A DNA stretch of 64,000 nt from NCBI GenBank assembly GCA_963971535.1, contig OZ020590.1:151232034-151296033 (forward strand), given 5' to 3'. The position numbers and the translations under genes were made by a program. The notes beneath the pieces are model-generated. The model searched no databases. It was not told the origin of the DNA and saw only the letters and a program-made list of their open reading frames with translations. Origin of the DNA: Notolepis coatsorum (taxonomy: Eukaryota; Chordata; Actinopteri; Aulopiformes; Paralepididae). Positions 1-11,666 of this stretch are shown here, piece by piece (the first letter of the stretch is position 1; every line of letters starts with the position of its first letter).

Positions 1-192
1 GATTATTAATTTCAATATAGAATATTTGTTGACAGCCCTACAAGTACAATTAGTTACTGCACACTACATCACCCCTGAGTGGAACATGGAAAGCCAAACT
101 TTCCCCCACTGTACCGAAAACCCGTACCGAACCGTGACTTCAAAACCGAGGTACGTACCGAACCGTGGTTTTTGTGTACCGTTACACCCCTA
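1..192 (+). mobile_element. hAT-type MITE, right end
   Basis: The right end reads GTACCGTTACACCCCTA and is followed by CTAGTTAC (193-200). It matches the right end of the complete copy at 28149-28512, which has the same 8-bp target duplication on both sides. The left end lies before the window. Internal sequence has repeated 'accgaaccgt' words typical of short non-autonomous hAT elements. No coding capacity. Confidence 0.85.
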
Positions 193-200
193 CTAGTTAC

Positions 201-357
201 TATATGTATATATGTACATATCTCTTACCTACTCTTACTAGTTACACTGCTGGCCAGTATGAATTACTACCATAGTGTCTTTATACCTGTATCACTGTAC
301 ATATTAATACTTAATACTACAACTCTGTACATACATCTGATTAGCACTAATACTAAT
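201..357. repeat. ~100-bp repeat segment flanking the MITE
   Basis: The text 'cttacctactcttactagtta ... tatcactgtacat' recurs at 24010-24147, 28017-28148 and 28540-28660. The hAT MITE appears to have inserted into a tandem pair of this unit. Origin unknown and no coding signal. Confidence 0.6.
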
Positions 358-600
358 CAGTGGCTCGGGAGGTAGAGCAGTCATCTGGTAATCTGGAGGT
401 TCCCAGTTCGATTCCCCTTCTCCCGGGCAGCGTGTCGAAGTGTCCTTGAGCAAGACACTTAACCCCTAACTTTACCCCATTGCAGTAGTCGAGGGAGGCG
501 AGATGTGACTGTTGATTGGACGAGGAATTGGGTGGCTTCATTTGTCAGCAAGGGGCGGATCCTTCTGCTGTTGCTCAAAAGGAACATTCCATGCAGGGCA
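358..600 (+). mobile_element. tRNA-derived SINE joined to a LINE 3' part
   Basis: The head is tRNA-like: TGGCTCGGGAGGTAGAGC fits an RNA polymerase III A box and AGTTCGATTCCCC a B box ~35 bp later. It is followed by the phrase GTGTCCTTGAGCAAGACAC, which is common in teleost V-SINE-like elements. At about 600 the sequence passes into the C-terminal coding part of the LINE at 601-1463. Subfamily assignment is from memory, not a search. Confidence 0.7.
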
Positions 601-1463
601 GGGATACAAACTGGTCAGACTACTGCTTGACCTTACTCCTAGAACCCACCTCACCCCTGCCCACTTTGACAACCTAGGATGGCTTAGAGTAGACGACAGA
701 GTACAGCAACTTGCAATGGGCCTGGTCTACAAGATACACTACACGACTAAAGTACCCATGTACATGTCAAAATACTTCCCAAAGGTCAGTGAATACCACG
801 ATCACAACACCAGAGGGAGCTCCACAAATCATGTCAAACCCAGATTCGGCTCAAACAAGGGACTAAACACGCTTCGCAATTATGCCACATCAATGTGGAA
901 CGCCCTACCCACAGCTGTAAAGGAATGTGAATCACTACCCACTTTCAAAGAGCACCTACGGGAGACTGCAGTTGGAAACTGGCCCCTGTAAATGTCTAAA
1001 CCCAACCCCCTCCAATGTACAGTAAATGTCCTAACCCAATAATACACAAGACCCTCTTCTTGGGACCAAGTAAGGTTTAGTCGATATTCCAATGTACAGT
1101 TTTGCTTGTAGTTTCCCCCACCCACCTCCAATGTACAGTTCCCCTCCCCCACCTACCCAACCTCCTCCAATGCAGTTTCTATGTCAAATGTATATACTCT
1201 CTTTTTTAGACTCTTTTTGTATCACAAACAGTACTGTATTTGTAAATCTGGTATGTCATAAATGTATAGATGTAGCAGTACTGTCTATCTGTATGTTGTG
1301 TATGTCATATATGTTATGATAAATTGAAAATGGGAGACCCTGATGTAAACAAGACGAAAGTCTTTCTCTGGTCTGCATCCCCTTAACAATTATGTGTATT
1401 AAGCTGTACTGTATTGTACCCATTCTGCAATCTGTTAATAAAGTTTTCAATCAATCAATCAAT
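601..1463 (+). mobile_element. L2/CR1-like LINE ('family A'), 3' part
   Basis: It encodes the C-terminal region of a LINE ORF2, with landmarks LVRLLLDLTPRTHLTPAHF, SKYFPKVSEYHDHNTRGSS and MWNALPTAVKECESLPTF, ending at ~991. A C-rich 3' UTR follows, then CAATCTGTTAATAAAGTTTT and a (TCAA)n tail. The reverse transcriptase domain is missing because the copy is 5' truncated and fused to the SINE head. The same family appears at least a dozen times in the window on both strands. Confidence 0.88.
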
Positions 1464-1670
1464 CATTCATACACAGCACACTGAGGCCTACAACAAACTG
1501 ACCGGATCTTCCTTTATTCATTATGTTGATTGTACTGTAGCACTATTTTACTCTGTCCATTCTATTGCATAATTTTACTATCTATTCTATTCTACTATTC
1601 TATTATCGCACTGTATTATTTTACTCTGTCTATTGCTTTTTATTACAGGTTCAAAACTGTCAGGTATTAA
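1464..1670. other. T-rich spacer
   Basis: A low-complexity run of 'ctattctattctactattc' type between the LINE tail and the piggyBac insertion. Copy B has the same spacer at 29777-29975, uninterrupted. No gene seen. Confidence 0.5.
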
Positions 1671-2555
1671 CACTTTGCGTGCCACTCACGAGATTTCTCG
1701 GATTTTTTTTTTTTTTGCGATCTGAAAAATTATTGCATCACCCGAGCCTACCCGAGTATAGCCGAGGGGCGCCGGCGATCACTGTGGAAAAAAGCGCCCC
1801 CTGTCGTCTCCCAGATGACATAAGTGATTTTGGAATGGACTCAATGAAAATGAATGGGGAAAAAAATCCGGTACTCCACATTTTTCAGTTCACTGATCCA
1901 GCCGGGGTTACCACAGTTCATTCTGGAACCTCAGATCCCCGTTGATCATGGAGATATACAGTATCGCGTTGGATCCATACACGTATCGATTCTTCGAATG
2001 GTGATCAGGAATTGGAATATACCAGTTGGATACCATCTGATGTCAGGTAAGAACTCTATGTTATCAGTGTTAGGATAATCAGAGTAAGTTTGATGAAGTT
2101 ATAAGCTGTTTTGTGAAATGTCCTCTTTCGGTTTCACTGTAAAAGTCTGTGAGGAAATCAACGGAGCGATTATCAGTGCGCGGCCGTAATGTGCTTGCGT
2201 GCACGTATAATATTGATCATCTAGCGTTTATTTGAAAACGATTCATAAAAAGGCCGACGAATATCAACGTTGTGGAATATTCCACTAAAAGACGATTTTC
2301 ATAGAATGCTCCAGAATGAGCTGTTTTTTATATCAAAACGGGGGCTTTTCTAACTGCTCTGAAACGGAAACGACGCGATAAAAAAACAATCTGCCTTCAC
2401 AGCACTGACTGGAAAATAGTATTTGATAATGCGATGGGCAGATTAGACACATAGCCATAATTTAAAACATAGATTAGGCGATATTAACGTTAACATTGGC
2501 GCCGATGGTGGCATTCAGCCGGTAAAACGGAAAACCAGGCGTGGCGCTCAAAGTG
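1671..2555. mobile_element. piggyBac-type MITE (885 bp)
   Basis: Flanked by TTAA on both sides (1667-1670 and 2556-2559). The ends are complementary: CACTTTGCGTGCCAC at the left and the reverse complement of ...GTGGCGCTCAAAGTG at the right. Copy B (about 29970) holds the empty site with a single TTAA, so this element arrived after the block duplicated. TTAA duplication defines the piggyBac superfamily. No transposase frame remains. Confidence 0.9.
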
Positions 2556-2619
2556 TTAAACTGTGTGGGTATCAAACAAAAGACTGTCAGGCTTTAAAAC
2601 TGTGTAGGAACCAGGCCTA

Positions 2620-2746
2620 GAACTGCACCCTGAGGGAACTGCACTCTGAGAGGGAACTGCACCCTGAGAGGGAACTGCACCCTGAGAGGGAACTGCACCC
2701 TGAGAGGGAACTGCACCCTGAGAGGGAACTGCACTCTGAGAGGGAG
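2620..2746 (+). repeat. 18-bp minisatellite
   Basis: About seven units of GAGGGAACTGCACCCTGA. Copy B has only about three units at 30039-30092, so the array changed length after duplication. Confidence 0.9.
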
Positions 2747-3109
2747 GTTCAAAAGGGTCAAAGTGGGTATAAGACAGGAGGGAAGACTGTCAAGTTTTAA
2801 ACTGTGGATACCAAACAGAGAAGGTAAAGACGACTTTGAACTGTTGAACAGTAATCCAGAACTATTTTATTGCACTGTAAAAAAAAAAAATACAAATAAT
2901 AATTTGCATGGAATAGCGCACAAACTAAAGTATGTGGAAATTAACTGGTTAGTCAGTCTTGGACTATAAACAATGCCTGTCAAATGAGCCATGCTATTGT
3001 CTCCATAGCTATAATACAGAACACACGATGGGTCCGCAAACATCGCTAAAATGGTCAATAACGCTGGCGCCATTGAGTAAAGATGGGAAAAGAGCGTGGC
3101 GGTCATGAG

Positions 3110-3281
3110 TTAACAGGGACGGGGTTGAATGTGAACTAGATGAGGGAGGGAGGGATGTGAGTTTGTTTCTTCTCTGGTGTGAATCCTCATGTATGTCTTT
3201 ATATATGCCTTCCAGGTAAATCCTTTCCCACAAACTTCACGACTAAATGTTTTCCCCGAGTATGAGTTCTGATATGTACTT
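3110..3281 (-). pseudogene. Broken 3' end of zinc-finger gene copy A
   Basis: Reading leftwards from 3281 in shifted frames one sees a further degenerate finger ([19 protein letters not shown]) and then EVCGKGFTWKAYIKTYMRIHT, ending near a TAA at 3110-3112. These last fingers are no longer in frame with the main exon. In copy A the break is a 7-bp deletion in the H-T-G-E-K-P linker near 3330. The ancestral protein was therefore probably at least two fingers longer. Confidence 0.7.
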
Positions 3282-5350
3282 TTAAGTCACGTTTTGCACC
3301 AAATATTTTATCACACAGTGTGCAACTATAGGGCCAGTATGGCTTCTCATGTGACTATTCAGGTCTCCCTGTCTAGTATATCTTTTAGGACACAGTGTGC
3401 AACTATAGGGCTTTTCCCCAGTATGGCTTCTCATGTGTCTATTCAGGTCTCCCTGTGTAATATATCTTTTAGGACACAGTGTGCAACTATAGGGCTTTTC
3501 CCCAGTATGGCTTCTCATGTGAATATTCAGCTGTCCCCGTGTAATATATTTTTTAGGACACAGGGTGCAACTATAGGGCTTTTCCCCAGTATGGCTTCTC
3601 ATGTGAATATTCAGGTCTCCCCGTTTAATATATCTTTTAGGACACAGTGTGCAACTATAGGGCTTTTCCCCAGTATGGCGTGTCATGTGAATATTCAGCT
3701 CTCCCCGTGTAATATATTTTTTAGGACACAGGGTGCAACTATAGGGCTTTTCCCCAGTATGGCGTGTCATGTGAATATTCAGCTCTCCCCGTTTAATACA
3801 TCTTTTAGGACACAGTGTGCAACTATAGGGCTTTTCCCCAGTATGGCGTCTTATATGGTCTTTTAGGTGAGATTTTACACTAAATCTTTTAGGACACAGT
3901 GTGCAACTATAGGGCTTTTCCCCAGTATGGCTTCTCATGTGTACTTTTAGGTTAGATTTTACACTAAATATTTTAGGACACAGTGTGCAACTATAGGGCT
4001 TGTCCCCAGTGTGGCTTCTCATATGTTCTTCCAAGAGTCTAATGGTAGTACATTTCTTGCCACAAACAGTACATGTCATGTGAGTTTGAAAGTGAAGTTT
4101 TAAGCTCTCTGTGGGTTCTAAATGTTTTCCACACAAACCACAGTCACTAAGATGGACTTTAAGATGGGGCATTAAAGCTTTCCTATTAGGAAAACGTTTC
4201 CCACACACTTTACAGCTCCAGGTCTCACATGGTATTTGGTTTGATAATTTCACCTCATGGGATGAAACCACAGAGCTCTTGAACTGGTTGCTGTTAGACA
4301 AACTCTGTCCTTTGTTTTTCTGTGTCTTCTTTGATGTCAGTGAGTTTAAACCAGGATGAGGTTCACTAGTCTCCAGCCAATCATCACTGTCATCAGTATC
4401 AGTTACAGAACAGTCTGAAGAGAGGAGCTGGCCATCTGTAGTTGGTTCTAAATCACCAGCTGGATCTAAGTTACTGACTGGTTCTGATAATCCACAGTCC
4501 TCTCCATCAGGTTCTGTTTTCATCTGTTCTGTTGAGGTGCTGGCTAGAGGCTCTGTCTCTCTGTTTTCCTCAGTCTGGGTTTGGTTAAACCATGAGGACT
4601 GAGGTTTCTCTTCATCATGTTCACTCTTCACAGGGGCAGGGTTGAAAGTGAACTTGATATCAGCCTCCTCCAGACCTTGAAGCTGCTCTCCCTCCCGACT
4701 GGTCCAGAGTTCCTCCTGTTCCTCTTTAATCTGTAGGAGCTCTGGGTCCTGGGTTTGGTTAAACCATGAGGACTGAGGTTTCTCTTCATCATGTTCACTC
4801 TTCACAGGGACAGGGTTGAAAGTGAACTTGATATCAGCCTCCTCCAGACCTTGAAGCTGCTCTCCCTCCTGACTGGTCCAGAGTTCCTCCTGTTCCTCTT
4901 TAATCTGTAGGAGCTCTGGGTCCTGGGTTTGGTTAAACCATGAGGACTGAGGTTTCTCTTCATCATGTTCACTCTTCACAGGGACAGGGTTGAAAGTGAA
5001 CTTGATATCAGCCTCCTCCAGACCTTGAAGCTGCTCTCCCTCCTGACTGGTCCAGAGTTCCTCCTGTTCCTCTTTAATCTGTAGGAGCTCTGGGTCCTGG
5101 GTTTGGTTAAACCATGAGGACTGAGGTTTCTCTTCATCATCTTCACTCTTCACAGGGACAGGGTTGAATGTGAACTTGATGATATCAGCCTCCTCCAGAC
5201 CTTGAAGCTGCTCTCCCTCCGGACCGGTCCAGAGTTCCTCCTGTTCCTCTTTCATCTGTAGGAGCTCTGGCTGCTCCTGGCTCAGACTGGGGCTCCTCTC
5301 CTGCTGTTCAGGGGGAACCTCCTCTTCACAGACAGAGAGCTGTGGGGGGT
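3282..5350 (-). CDS. C2H2 zinc-finger protein, terminal exon, copy A (11 fingers)
   Basis: Probable nuclear DNA-binding protein of the teleost acidic-repeat ZNF family. The open frame runs to 5375, but CTCCCTCCAG directly before 5350 is a good splice acceptor with a pyrimidine tract. I therefore start the exon at 5350 and treat the upstream ATG as intronic; the first codon is split by the intron. After a [14 protein letters not shown] start come four acidic repeats of ~58 residues ([16 protein letters not shown] ... [11 protein letters not shown]), then a Ser/Thr/Asp-rich linker. Eleven C2H2 fingers follow: three divergent ones (CKVCGKRF..., CGLCGKHL..., CTVCGKKC...) and eight near-identical ones with [13 protein letters not shown] linkers. 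The frame ends in 18 out-of-frame residues after a 7-bp linker deletion. Upstream exons were not recognised. The protein could still function with 11 fingers, or this may be a decaying paralog. Confidence 0.85.
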
Positions 5351-5426
5351 CTGGAGGGAGGCAGAATAATAACATGAATAGTTGTAATTGCTGTCACCAT
5401 TGGAAAGCCACCCATTTTAAGAATTC

Positions 5427-6000
5427 ACACATGTTCTTCCTGTGCCCCAGGACAGTTCAGTCAGTATGTTCTTCCTGTGCCCCAGGACAGTTCAGTCAGT
5501 ATGTTCTTCCTGTGCCCCAGGACAGTTCAGTCAGTATGTTCTCCCTGTGCCCCAGGACAGTTCAGTCAGTATGTTCTTCCTGTGCCCCAGGACAGTTCAG
5601 TCAGTATGTTCTTCCTGTGCCCCAGGACAGTTCAGTCAGTATGTTCTTCCTGTGCTCCAGGACAGTTCAGTCAGTATGTTCTTCCTGTGCTCCAGGACAG
5701 TTCAGTCAGTATGTTCTTCCTGAGGACAGTTCAGTCAGTATGTTCTTCCTCAGTATGTACTGACATACTGACTGAACTGTCCTTGAGCACAGGAAGAACA
5801 TACTGACTGAACTGTCCTCAGGAAGAACATACTGACTGAACTGTCCTGGAGCACAGGAAGAACATACTGACTGAACTGTCCTCAGGAAGAACATACTGAC
5901 TGAACTGTCCTGGGGCACAGGAAGAACATACTGACTGAACTGTCCTGGAGCACAGGAAGAACATACTGACTGAACTGTCCTGGAGCACAGGAAGAACATA
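5427..6000. repeat. Inverted 35-bp minisatellite (hairpin array), copy A
   Basis: About ten direct units of GTTCTTCCTGTGCCCCAGGA / CAGTTCAGTCAGTAT run from 5427 to 5750. About seven units in the opposite orientation follow, to 6000. The switch point is TCAGTATGT-actg-ACATACTGA (5750-5771). The whole tract can fold into one long imperfect hairpin. It begins ~75 bp upstream of the zinc-finger exon acceptor, so it would lie in that gene's intron. Copy B has the same layout with different unit counts. Confidence 0.93.
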
Positions 6001-6025
6001 GATGGTGAAAAAACGAGGTAGTTCA

Positions 6026-6260
6026 CTATGTCGGCCGATGATTAAAATGACATAAATGATGCAACATACAGATATATATCATGACATAAATGACATACAG
6101 GTATACAGTACTGTTACATTTGTGACATACAAGATATGCAAATATACAGTAGTTAAACAGAGATCTTAACAGAAAATATATACATACGAGGGGGAGGAAA
6201 CTGTACATTAGCAGGGAGTGGGTGGGTGGGAGGGGACATGTGTATTGTGAATTGTGTATT
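6026..6260 (-). mobile_element. LINE family A 3' UTR fragment
   Basis: Matches the family's 3' UTR words on the minus strand ('gacatacaggtatacagtactg', 'tacatacgagggggagg'). Non-coding and without a tail. Duplicated at 33003-33240. Confidence 0.7.
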
Positions 6261-6396
6261 GTGAAAGCCAAGGTAGGTGATTCAATAATGTTACTAGATC
6301 AACTGATCTTTACATTTGAATTTTTTTTCAAATAGTCTACTAGTACAAATGTTTGGATCAAAATGCTGATCGGTACTTTGGTACTTCGTTCAGACA

Positions 6397-6552
6397 GGAG
6401 AGGAGGAGAGGGGGTGTTTGCCTCCTTTCCTCAGACAATTCTTTGCACTCTTCTCCCTGATTTGTAATAGCTTTTGGCAATCTGAAGTACTCCAAATGCT
6501 TTTCCCGGTCCGACCGATTAGTACAGCCAAAAACACAACAATAATTGACCCT
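6397..6552 (-). pseudogene. THAP zinc-finger domain remnant, copy A
   Basis: On the minus strand a frame reads RVNYCCVFGCTNRSDREK then HLEYFRLPKAITNQGEECKE. This is the start of a THAP C2CH zinc finger (C-x-x-F-G-C spacing followed by a basic/aromatic stretch with F-R-L-P). The usual initiator Met before V-N-Y-C-C is AGG here, and the frame degenerates after ~50 residues, before the later Cys and His ligands. THAP domains occur in host regulators and in P-element-like transposases; I cannot tell which this came from. It lies upstream of the zinc-finger exon on the same strand. Confidence 0.65.
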
Positions 6553-6929
6553 TTTGAGCAACAATGAACAGGAACAGTTGCGAGTTCGGTTGCGTTGTAA
6601 ACATTCAGTATCTCCAAAATGGTCGACTTCCGGTTTGATGACGCGCCGTGAAAACATAAGCTACTGTCTAGACATGTGTATGGCTGGGAGCTTTATACAA
6701 TTAAACTCTTACACTAAACCAAAATAAAATCAAAACATTACTTAAAACAGAAATGGTAAACTAGCGCCACCTGCTGAACAGAGCAGGAAATGCCACAATG
6801 CATAGAGTTAGCAGGTAAATTAATTTACATTGATAAACATAAAATATGCATGGAGCCACATACCTGCAGAAGACACATAAAACAACACCGCTGGAGTCTT
6901 CTGGTCGCTGCACATCTTGCATAACTACA

Positions 6930-7190
6930 TGTACAAAATTAAACAATTCATTAGTTTCTTCACCATAATAACTCATACCTACATGTACAAAATTAAACAA
7001 TTCATTAGTTTCTTCACCATAATAACTCATACCTACATGTACTAAATTAAACACTTCATTAGTTTCTTCACCATAATAACTCATACCTACATGTACTAAA
7101 TTAAACAATTCATTAGTTTCTTCACCATAATAACTCATACCTACATGTACAAAATTAAACAATGCATTAGTTTCTTCACCATAATAATAA
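6930..7190. repeat. 54-bp minisatellite, copy A
   Basis: About five units of a 54-bp repeat ('ctcatacctacatgtac...ttcttcaccataata'). On the minus strand the unit is open and reads MSYYGEETNELFNFVHVG (18 aa). Because 54 is a multiple of three, the frame survives copy-number change. Copy B has four units at 35490-35700. No known domain; I treat it as a repeat, not a gene. Confidence 0.85.
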
Positions 7191-7399
7191 TAATAACTCA
7201 AAGAACAGAGATAATGGAATCTGCATGGAATGGCCGTAGCAATCATTGCGACATTTAACCTACCTATAAAACTAGAACTAGTGGTCAAATGAGCACAAAT
7301 GTCATAAAACCATGTAATAAAATAAACGCTAAAAATGTGTTACATTTAGCAGAAACGAGTGAAATAAGGAGCTATATTTCAAACGGAAGCACCTCCCCT

Positions 7400-7859
7400 C
7401 AGCAGAGAGCGGCAACTTCTTCTTCTTTTTGAGGTTTAACGGCGGCCGACCACTTGTTAGGGTATTTGCCGCCATCTACTGGTATCCTTTACCTCCTACA
7501 AAATCCAATTCCCCTCACCTTCATGGAGTGCAACTGTGACCACTGTGTTCCTGCTCTGCTTGAATAATGGACACGGGAGACAGGATGGACGGAGTACTTC
7601 TTTTCTTTATACTGTCAAGCATAAGAAATATACAATGCCGTCAGACTTAAGCACATCCATGTTGGTAAGTACACACATCTCTCATCATTCAGGATAGACT
7701 GAGCTATATGAATCAGACATTAGAATATAAAACATTAGAAAATACAACATTAGAATAAAACATTAGAAAATACAATTGACCAAAAACATCACAACATACC
7801 TGTCAAGCATAATAAATATACAATGCCGTCAGCCTTAAGCACATCCATGTTGGTAAGTA
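7400..7859. other. Retroelement 3'-UTR-like tract and a short tandem pair
   Basis: (TTC)n followed by 'aggtttaacggcggccgacc' and 'gccgccatctactgg' resembles the 3' UTR of the (GAA)-tailed LINE at 11888-13447, on the minus strand. Two ~60-bp near-repeats ('caagcataagaaatatacaa ... ccatgttggtaagta') lie at ~7612 and ~7803. No coding signal. Duplicated at 35920-36376. Confidence 0.5.
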
Positions 7860-8139
7860 TTTTTTGATTTGATTTGAAGTCTTTATTTCGAACATGCAAT
7901 GAATACAACAAACGATAACAAAAAAGAAAAACATCTCAATCTGCATGTTCGAAAAGGAGTAGGAAGAAGTATACACTTATTTAATCCTACCCCTTTTCCA
8001 CTACTCAAATGAGTGTACTATTTTAAACATAAAAAAGAAAAAAAAATATATATATATATATATGCAAAACAAAAAACAAAAACTATATATGTATAAAATA
8101 AAATAGAAAACAAAATAAAAATGTAAACACCCGTGAATA

Positions 8140-8352
8140 TCAAGTCCCTTCCTCATCCCTGTACCTTGTGAACATAATTTCCTTATACATCAGTTTGAAT
8201 TGTCTCATGTTTGGACATTGCTTTAGCACCACATTTAGACTGTTCCACAGTTTCACTCCACATATTGAGATGCAGTGTTTTCTCATGGTAGTGCGTACGT
8301 TTAGCACTTTTAAATTGTGTTCTCCCCTCAGATTATAACCCCCCTCCCTATA
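8140..8352 (-). pseudogene. C-terminal piece of LINE family B ORF2
   Basis: Encodes EGGYNLRGEHNLKVLNVRTT ... KHCISICGVKLWNSLN ... EIMFTRYRDEE, the usual C-terminal motif of L2-type ORF2. It continues the protein cut at 9685 by the L1 insertion. Followed by the element's 3' UTR down to 7860. Confidence 0.75.
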
Positions 8353-8363
8353 AAAGAACAATT

Positions 8364-9674
8364 TTTTTTTTTTTAAACTTAAATTTTTTATTAACAGTTT
8401 TTAGACAGACAGCACTTACAAAAAATAAATAATAAAAAATAAAGAAACTAGCATCACAATAAAAACAAAAAGAAAAAACAGTGCACATAAATATTTACAT
8501 GGGTATCACATGGTTAGTTGTCTGGTTCCCCTACTGTTGTTTTCTAGGTATTTGATACAAAGGCTGATTGTGTATCTCCCTTAAACAGGCATAAACAGGT
8601 AATTCCTACTCAAAGATGATAAATGCTGACTAAGGCTTGTATGTGTGATCTGGGTCCAGAGACCCTCCTTGAGCTTCTTTCAAATCAAATCAAATCAAAT
8701 TTATTTATAGGGCCCGACAACACACGTTAATGTCCCCATGGGCCGTACAGGTCTTCTTTAAACAAGTCAAGAAGACAACATAACAATAAGTCAAGAACAG
8801 AACAAGAACACCATAGGGTCCAAACATTTTTTAGATGAATGCAAATAAATGAAAGAATGCAAGCACTCCCAGACATACCCCACGCGAAGGTAAGGAAAAA
8901 CTCACTAAAACCTAACAATAGGGAAAAAAAGCTCCACAGGCAATGTGGAGGAGAGAAACCTTAGAAGGGCCGTTCAAGGGGGGATCTCCCTTCTTAGATG
9001 TCGGTGATAGTAGTGTTGCAGACGGACAGTTGGTAAGCATGCACTCATGTGTGTGGTGAAACACAGATGAGTGCATGCAATAGCAACTGTACATTTTGAA
9101 AAATTAAAGATAGAGCTAATAGCGATAGCAACTGAACATTTTGAAAGATTAAAGATAGTTGATAGCGGATAGCTTTCTTCCCTTATCCTTCGTCCTTTCT
9201 TTTTTTTTCTCTTGTTTATTAACTTTCACTTTGCCTTTTGGTTCACCCATACACAAACCACATCATCCCTGAATATTTAATATCACACCGTTAAACAGAC
9301 ATAAATAATAAGGTATAAAAGCATTCAGCAATTGTAATATCCCAAAAACAAAATAGAAAATACTAACTAAAGCACAGGTGTGTGACATGGGTTCATAGAC
9401 CCTCCTTGAACATCTTTCCTCCTTTACCCTTCGCCCTCTTGTGTTGCATTTGGTTCTTCCTCTGTGATGTCGTTCTCGTTCCTTTTATAATCCTCCCACT
9501 TTCCCCATCTTTCCCCAAATTTCTCTTCCTGTAACCTCAGCATGTGTGTTATCCTTTCCATATCCTGTATTTCTTCCACTATTCCTACCCATTTTGCTAT
9601 TGTCGGTGGGTCTTCCTTGTACCACAGTCTCGTTATTGCTTTTCTGGCCGCTATCAACATTATCTTTATTAAAC
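8364..9674 (-). mobile_element. L1-type LINE 3' end(s) nested in LINE family B
   Basis: Flanked by an 11-bp target duplication AAAGAACAATT (8353-8363 and 9675-9685). A poly-T run at the left edge marks the 3' poly(A) end on the minus strand. The frame 9660-9424 encodes an L1 ORF2 C-terminus (AARKAITRLWYKEDPPTIAK ... LQEEKFGERWGKW). Similar 3' UTR text occurs twice ('agaccctccttga' near 8660 and 9400), so a second L1 3' end is nested in the first. Another (CAAAT)n-bounded retroelement fragment, possibly RTE-like, lies at ~8680-9165. Confidence 0.8.
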
Positions 9675-9685
9675 AAAGAACAATT

Positions 9686-11666
9686 CTTGAATGTTTCTTG
9701 GAAGTGCATGACTTTTTGCTTTATACATTAATTGTGCCGTTTTAAATTCCACAAGATCATTTAACTTCAATGTCTTTGACTCCAGAAACAATATGTTAGT
9801 GTGATCACGATAACCTGCAATGTGAACTATCCTTATGGCCCTTTTTTGGAGTATAAAAAGTGGTTGTAGTGTAGACTTATAATTGTTTCCCCAGACTTCA
9901 GCACAGTAATTTAAATATGGTAAAACTAGTGAACAGTAGAGAATGTAGAGTGATTTTCTATCCAGTATGTGCTTTACTTTACTCATGACTGAAATGCTTC
10001 GTGAGAGTTTAGATTGGACATGTTTTATGTGAGGTTTCCAACAGATTTTATGGTCTATTATTACACCTAGGAATTTATTTTCATAAACTCTTTCAATAAT
10101 CACATCATTTATTTTAACTTGTACCTGAGTATCCAATCTACAGTTTCCAAACAACATAATTTTAGTTTTGCTCAAGTTCAATGATAATTTGTTTCTATCA
10201 AACCATTCCTTCAATTTCTTCATTTCAGATGTGATGACCTCTAAAAGCTGCTGGACATTCTCACCAGAAAAAAAAAGATTAGTGTCATCTGCAAATCAAA
10301 TACATTTAAATATATTGGATACTTTACATATCTCGTTAATGTACAAGATGAACAGTTTTGGACCCAACACTGACCCCTGGGGGACACCACAAGCAATGTC
10401 CAAACATTAAGATTTATAATCTCTCATTGTCACAAATTGTTGTCTTTTATTTAGATAGCTTCTCACCCAGTCCAATACTACCCCCCTGATCCCATATCTC
10501 TCTAATTTCCTGATTAATATATCATGATTAATAGTATCAAATGCTTTTTTTAGGTCAATGAATACTCCAGCTACATGTTTTTTTTGATCTATGGAATTTG
10601 TGATTTTTTCAATGAGTTCTATTAACGCAAGTGATGTTGACCGGTGTGTTCTGAATCCATACTGGCTATCGGTGAGTAAATTATGTTTATCAATGAATTT
10701 ATCTAATCTGTTGTTGAAGAGTTTTTCTAATATTTTTGAAAACTGAGGAAGTAGAGAAACAGGCCTATAATTTGTGAAGTGGTGTTTATCTCCAGTCTTG
10801 AACAGAGGTATGACTTTTGCTATTTTCATTTTATTCGGAAATCGACCAGTTTTGAATGATAAATTGCAGATGTGCGTGAGTGGTTTTGAAATCCCACTAA
10901 TGACATTTTTTACTATTTTCATATCTATTTCATTACTGTCTGTAGATGTCTTGTTTTTACATTTATTAGTAGTTTCTATAATTTCATTTTCATCTACCGC
11001 TTCCAGAAACATTGAACTAGGATTTCTTTCAATGTAATTGTCTTTTATGTCTTCAGGAGTCACTGGATCTGGGATTTTTCCCGCTAATTCTGGTCCAATA
11101 TTTACAAAAAATTTTATTAAAGTTGTTAACCACATCATCCATATTGCTAATAGTTTGATCCTTTTCAATAAAATACTGAGGATAGTTTATTTGTCTTGAT
11201 CCATTCCTGATACCATTTAATATCTTCCAAACACCTTTAATATTATATTTGTTGTTATCTAATATTCTACTATAATGATCCTTCTTACATCTTCTCATAA
11301 TATTAGTCAACTTGTTTTTATATTTCTTATATTTATTTTCTGCCTCTTTAGTTCTATGTTTTATAAATTCTCTATAGTGTTTTTTTTTTTTTACATGCAT
11401 ACCCCTTGTGATCCATGGGCTGTCTGAGTGTTTATGTTTACTGCTATATTCTTTTATTGGACAATGTTTGTGATATAGTAAGTTAAATATAGATAAGAAT
11501 GTTTCATATGCTTTATCAGTGTCATCCTTTTTATATACTATCTCCCAATTTTGTAGTAGCAAATCATTTTTGAAAGCGTTCATTGATTCTTCAGTCCTTA
11601 CTCGTTTAAATTGTAGTTTATTGTCCTGCTTGTTTTCTGTGTAGTTGTCATAAACTGTAAAAACTG
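9686..11666 (-). pseudogene. Reverse transcriptase (ORF2) of LINE family B, inactive
   Basis: The recognisable order is a Lys-rich linker region, the FFVNIGPELAGKIPDP segment, NYRPVSLLPQFSKILEK, GFRTHRSTSLALIELIEK, the first catalytic block FIDLKKAFDTINHDIL, the GVPQGSVLGP block, the FADDT catalytic block, and the thumb LSLNLSKTK ... FLGVIID. It is broken by a one-base frameshift near 11110, an in-frame TAA near 10408 and a TGA just before the FADDT block near 10286. The endonuclease domain is missing (5' truncation). Pattern typical of the L2/CR1 group. Confidence 0.85.

Larger units (their letters stand above)
7860..11666 (-). mobile_element. L2-like LINE ('family B'), 5' truncated, with nested L1 insert
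   Basis: Absent from copy B, where GGTAAGT runs straight into GTACACAC at 36371-36380. This is an insertion on the minus strand, with its 3' end at 7860 marked by a TTTGATTTGATTTGA repeat. The coding part runs 11666 to 8140 and includes the linker before RT, the RT domain and the C-terminal region (NLRGEHNLKV ... ICGVKLWNSL). It is interrupted at 8364-9674 by L1 sequence. No clear target duplication, as is common for L2-type elements. Confidence 0.85.

Noticed and set aside
358..430. True tRNA gene
   Set aside because: A and B boxes present, but no clean cloverleaf and it continues into a SINE body; duplicated with the block.
3294..3866. Plus-strand open frame with repeated '[16 protein letters not shown]' text
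   Set aside because: It is the reverse strand of the zinc-finger linkers; the periodicity comes from the finger array.
5427..6000. CRISPR-like regular repeats
   Set aside because: Units abut without unique spacers, flip orientation midway, and the setting is a eukaryotic genome.
5374..6026. Several overlapping frames with repeated 'SVSMFFLC' and 'QFSQYVLP'
   Set aside because: All three frames are open because the 35-bp minisatellite has no stops; not protein genes.
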